Shown here: positions 4,575 to 6,699 of the stretch, in pieces | Layout of the letters: every line of letters begins with the position of its first letter | Position numbering within the stretch: the stretch's first letter is position 1 | Assembly (NCBI GenBank): GCA_021780095.1 | Contig: JAJXZK010000113.1 | Coordinates: forward strand, 1-6,699 | DNA length: 6,699 nt | Direction: 5' to 3' | Source: Acidobacteriota bacterium | GTDB taxonomy: Bacteria; Acidobacteriota; Terriglobia; Terriglobales; Acidobacteriaceae | Made by a program: the position numbers and the translations under genes | The notes under the pieces: model-generated | Database searches by the model: none | Told to the model about the DNA's origin: nothing | What the model saw: the letters and a program-made list of their open reading frames with translations, nothing else

Positions 4575-5930
4575 ATGAAAACTGTGTTTGTTGTGGGCGC
4601 TGGCCCAGCGGGATTGTTTGCCGCCCAGAAAATTGCCATGTCCGGTAACCAGGTCTTCCTGTTCAATCGGGATATCAAGCCTGGCGGCCTCGCCGAGTAC
4701 GGCATCTATCCACTGAAGGACAAGATGAAGTTCGGCTTGCGCAAGCAGTTCGCCAAGGTTCTCGCGCTGCCCAACGTTCATTATTTCGGACACGTCAAGA
4801 TCGGCGAGCAGGGCGACCTGACACTGGCCGATCTGCGCGCCATGCATCCGGCTGCTATGGTGTTTGCCTGCGGCGCCCAAGGCTATAACGCGTTGGGCCT
4901 TCCCGGCGAAGACTTTTCCGGCGTGTATTCCGCCAAGGATTTCGTCTACGGCTACAACCAACTGCCGCCCTATTCGACCCGAGATCTTTCCACCGGTAAA
5001 CGCGTCGCCATCATCGGCATGGGCAACGTTGCTGCCGACATCATGCGCTGGCTTCTGAGAGATTGCCCGGACCGGCAGACCGAAGAAGTGATCATCGTCG
5101 CCCGTCGCGGTCCGTATGAAGCCAAATTCGACAAGAAAGAAATCGAGCACGTGGAAGAGTACATTTCGCGCGAAGATTTTCTGCGCGAACTAGATCGCAT
5201 CCGCGAAACCTGCGAGGCCTGCAATCAGGACCTGTCTCTAGAAAAGCTGGGCGAATCCACCTTCCCATTTCTGACCAAGACGTTTCCCGCAGAGGATCGT
5301 CCCAAGTTGACCTTCCGCTTTCTTTCTTCACCCAAAGAGATCATCGCCGGTCCCGATGGTCGCATCCAGAAACTGATCGTCACCGAAAATAATCTCGCTC
5401 TCAGGATGGACGGCAGCACTCAGGCAAAAGCCACCGACCGCACCGCCGCACTCGATGTAGACACCTTGATTTTTGCCATCGGCGACAAACATGATCCCTC
5501 CGTCGGCCTGCCCATGGGCCCCGATGGCTATGCCACCAAGCCTGGTCCGGAATCTCTGAAAGAGCCGGCCTATGAAGCCTGGGACCTGGCACGGAACGAA
5601 TCGCTGCACGGCATTTTTGTTGTGGGATGGGCGCGCCGCGCCAGCACTGGGCTCGTCGGCATTGCGCGTCACGATGGGGAAGAGGGCGCGAAAAAAGTCC
5701 TCGAGTATTTGCAGGACAAGCCGGACTCCAGCGAACTTTCCGCGGAAGCCTTGATTGCCGCATTGCAAGCGAAAGGCGCGAATCCTGTCACCAAAGCGGA
5801 TCTCGAAATCCTCGGACGGGTCGAAGAACAGCAAGCGCGGCAGCGCAACCTCACCTCATTCAAATATTCCGACGACGAAACCATGCTGCAGGCAATCCAA
5901 AGCGAACGTGATGCATTTTCGGTGCGGTAG
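4575..5930 (+). CDS. Adrenodoxin reductase/FprA-type ferredoxin-NADP reductase-like flavoprotein, 451 residues
   Basis: This is probably a cytoplasmic FAD enzyme passing electrons between NADP(H) and a ferredoxin-type partner. The FAD Rossmann motif VVGAGPAGLFAA is at 6-17. PGGLAEYGIYP (36-46) matches the family's GLxxYGxxP patch. The NADP-binding motif is GMGNVAADIMRWLL (148-161), where GNVAxDxxRxL is diagnostic of adrenodoxin reductases, and VARRGP (175-180) follows as in relatives. The second FAD motif region is GWARRASTGLVGIARHDGEE (351-370), corresponding to GWxKxGPxGxIGTN in better-known members but with altered residues. Length is normal for the family. The N-terminal cysteine clusters of glutamate synthase small subunits are absent, arguing against GltD. 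CxxC occurs at 213-216 (ETCEACNQ), which is not a family hallmark. AGGAAG at 4566-4571 precedes ATG 4575. No ferredoxin or P450 gene adjoins, so the partner is unknown. Confidence 0.85.
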   Translation: MKTVFVVGAGPAGLFAAQKIAMSGNQVFLFNRDIKPGGLAEYGIYPLKDKMKFGLRKQFAKVLALPNVHYFGHVKIGEQGDLTLADLRAMHPAAMVFACGAQGYNALGLPGEDFSGVYSAKDFVYGYNQLPPYSTRDLSTGKRVAIIGMGNVAADIMRWLLRDCPDRQTEEVIIVARRGPYEAKFDKKEIEHVEEYISREDFLRELDRIRETCEACNQDLSLEKLGESTFPFLTKTFPAEDRPKLTFRFLSSPKEIIAGPDGRIQKLIVTENNLALRMDGSTQAKATDRTAALDVDTLIFAIGDKHDPSVGLPMGPDGYATKPGPESLKEPAYEAWDLARNESLHGIFVVGWARRASTGLVGIARHDGEEGAKKVLEYLQDKPDSSELSAEALIAALQAKGANPVTKADLEILGRVEEQQARQRNLTSFKYSDDETMLQAIQSERDAFSVR

Positions 5931-5947
5931 CGGCTCATCCGCGTTGC

Positions 5948-6000
5948 AGACGCTCTCCGCCGCTTCCCGTATGTTCTCCGCGTCAGTTGATCGAGCGTCT
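5948..6000. repeat. Inverted repeat in the convergent gap after the reductase gene
   Basis: AGACGCTC (5948-5955) and GAGCGTCT (5993-6000) are perfect eight-base arms 37 bases apart, within the 81-base gap between convergent genes. No T-run adjoins on either strand, so a classical intrinsic terminator is not supported. It may form a loose hairpin at the 3' ends of both transcripts. Confidence 0.3.
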
Positions 6001-6011
6001 CGGCTGCAGCC

Positions 6012-6699
6012 TTATTGTGCGGCCGGTGCAGTATCCGGCAACACGTGAATGGTATGCAGCCAAGTTTCCGCCACCTGCGGCCAGTGCGTAATCGGCAATG
6101 CGGTTGGCCGCAATCCATATCCATGGCCGCCCTGCGTATAGATATGCATCTCGGCAGGAACCCCGGCATGTTTCAGCGCCATAAAATACACGATTGAGTT
6201 TTCTACGTGGACCGGATCGTCCTCGGCTTGTACCAGGAAGGTCGGCGGCGCCTGTGCCGTCATCCGAATCTCCGGGTTCTGCTCAAAGCTCTTTTCCGCC
6301 AGCGCCAGGTAACCCGGATAGATGATGATCGCAAAGTCAGGCCGACAACTCAGTTGATCGGCAGCATCCACGGCAGGATACATCCGCCTATCGTAGTGCG
6401 TGCTCAGAGCAGCGGCCAGATGTCCTCCCGCCGAAAAGCCCAGTACCCCGATCCGATTTGGATCGATATGCCACTCCCTCGCATGTTCGCGCACCATGCC
6501 AAGCGCGCGCTGCGCATCCTCTAATGCCGCAGGGGACTTGGGATACGGTCCGGAGTTGGGCACTCGGTACTTCAACAGAATGCAGTTCACCCCGATTCGG
6601 TTGAGCCAGTCGCAGACCTCAGTTCCCTCCAGGTCGATCGCCAGAATTTGATAGCCTCCGCCAGGAAAAACGACAACCGCGGCACCCGTGTTATTTCCC
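6012..6699 (-). CDS. Alpha/beta hydrolase, acetyl esterase/BD-FAE type (N-terminus outside window)
   Basis: The minus-strand frame is open from the right edge to TAA at 6014-6012, showing 228 residues; the start lies beyond the window. An in-frame GTG at 6590 is internal, because conserved sequence precedes it. Near the visible N-terminus is FPGGGY, the oxyanion-hole motif (PGGGY in this branch rather than HGGG). Counting from the edge, GFSAGG carries the nucleophile Ser at about 89, AEDDPVHVENS the acid Asp at about 160-161, and QGGHGYGLR the catalytic His at about 192. WPQVAETWL (minus-strand C-terminal part) is the usual helix after the histidine. Relatives remove acetyl or feruloyl groups from polysaccharides or sugars and are usually exported. 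Whether this one has a signal peptide, and what its substrate is, cannot be seen. It converges on the reductase gene. Confidence 0.88.
   Translation of the reverse strand, partial: GNNTGAAVVVFPGGGYQILAIDLEGTEVCDWLNRIGVNCILLKYRVPNSGPYPKSPAALEDAQRALGMVREHAREWHIDPNRIGVLGFSAGGHLAAALSTHYDRRMYPAVDAADQLSCRPDFAIIIYPGYLALAEKSFEQNPEIRMTAQAPPTFLVQAEDDPVHVENSIVYFMALKHAGVPAEMHIYTQGGHGYGLRPTALPITHWPQVAETWLHTIHVLPDTAPAAQ

Noticed and set aside
5328..5834. Antisense 168-residue frame inside the reductase gene
   Set aside because: It shadows a conserved flavoprotein frame and has no start context or motif of its own.
1..6699. Mobile element, CRISPR array, tRNA or toxin-antitoxin pair
   Set aside because: No transposase or integrase, no short regular repeats with spacers, no cloverleaf and no small paired genes were seen on either strand.

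Overview
The window looks like a chromosomal segment from a Gram-negative, moderately GC-rich bacterium. The gene content (a coiled-coil repeat protein, a DUF6629-like membrane protein, a large GT-C glycosyltransferase, a Spy/CpxP-like periplasmic protein, an adrenodoxin-reductase-like flavoprotein and an acetyl-esterase-type hydrolase) and the codon style suggest an acidobacterium. That assignment is inference only: there is no rRNA or other marker gene here. No mobile element, CRISPR array, tRNA or rRNA was found.

Layout, left to right. (1) 1-448, plus: the C-terminal part of a highly charged coiled-coil protein, built of two exact-length 62-residue repeats plus part of an earlier one. (2) 449-805: no plus-strand gene. 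The minus strand carries a clear codon-position GC signature over roughly 475-625, so an unrecognised small gene or a gene remnant may lie there. (3) 806-1468, plus: a 7-TM-like protein starting MCFSATANF (DUF6629-type), ending in a hairpin terminator whose loop holds the stop codon. (4) 1666-3543, plus: a 625-residue GT-C membrane glycosyltransferase with a TTG start. (5) 3553-3597: a strong terminator placed to serve both this gene and the convergent gene that follows. (6) 3610-4230, minus: an exported Spy/CpxP-like LTxxQ protein. (7) 4231-4574: a 344-base divergent control region rich in inverted repeats. (8) 4575-5930, plus: a ferredoxin/adrenodoxin-type NADP reductase. (9) 6012-6699, minus: an alpha/beta hydrolase cut by the window edge.

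The genes are mostly single units divided by terminators or by changes of strand, so no operon or multi-gene system is evident. Individual themes are envelope biology (glycosyltransferase, periplasmic chaperone-like protein, membrane protein), electron transfer (flavoprotein) and sugar-ester hydrolysis. The best leads for a second look are the cryptic minus-strand coding signal in 449-627, the dyad-rich divergent region between the Spy-like gene and the reductase, and the tandem-repeat coiled coil. None amounts to a demonstrable new system.
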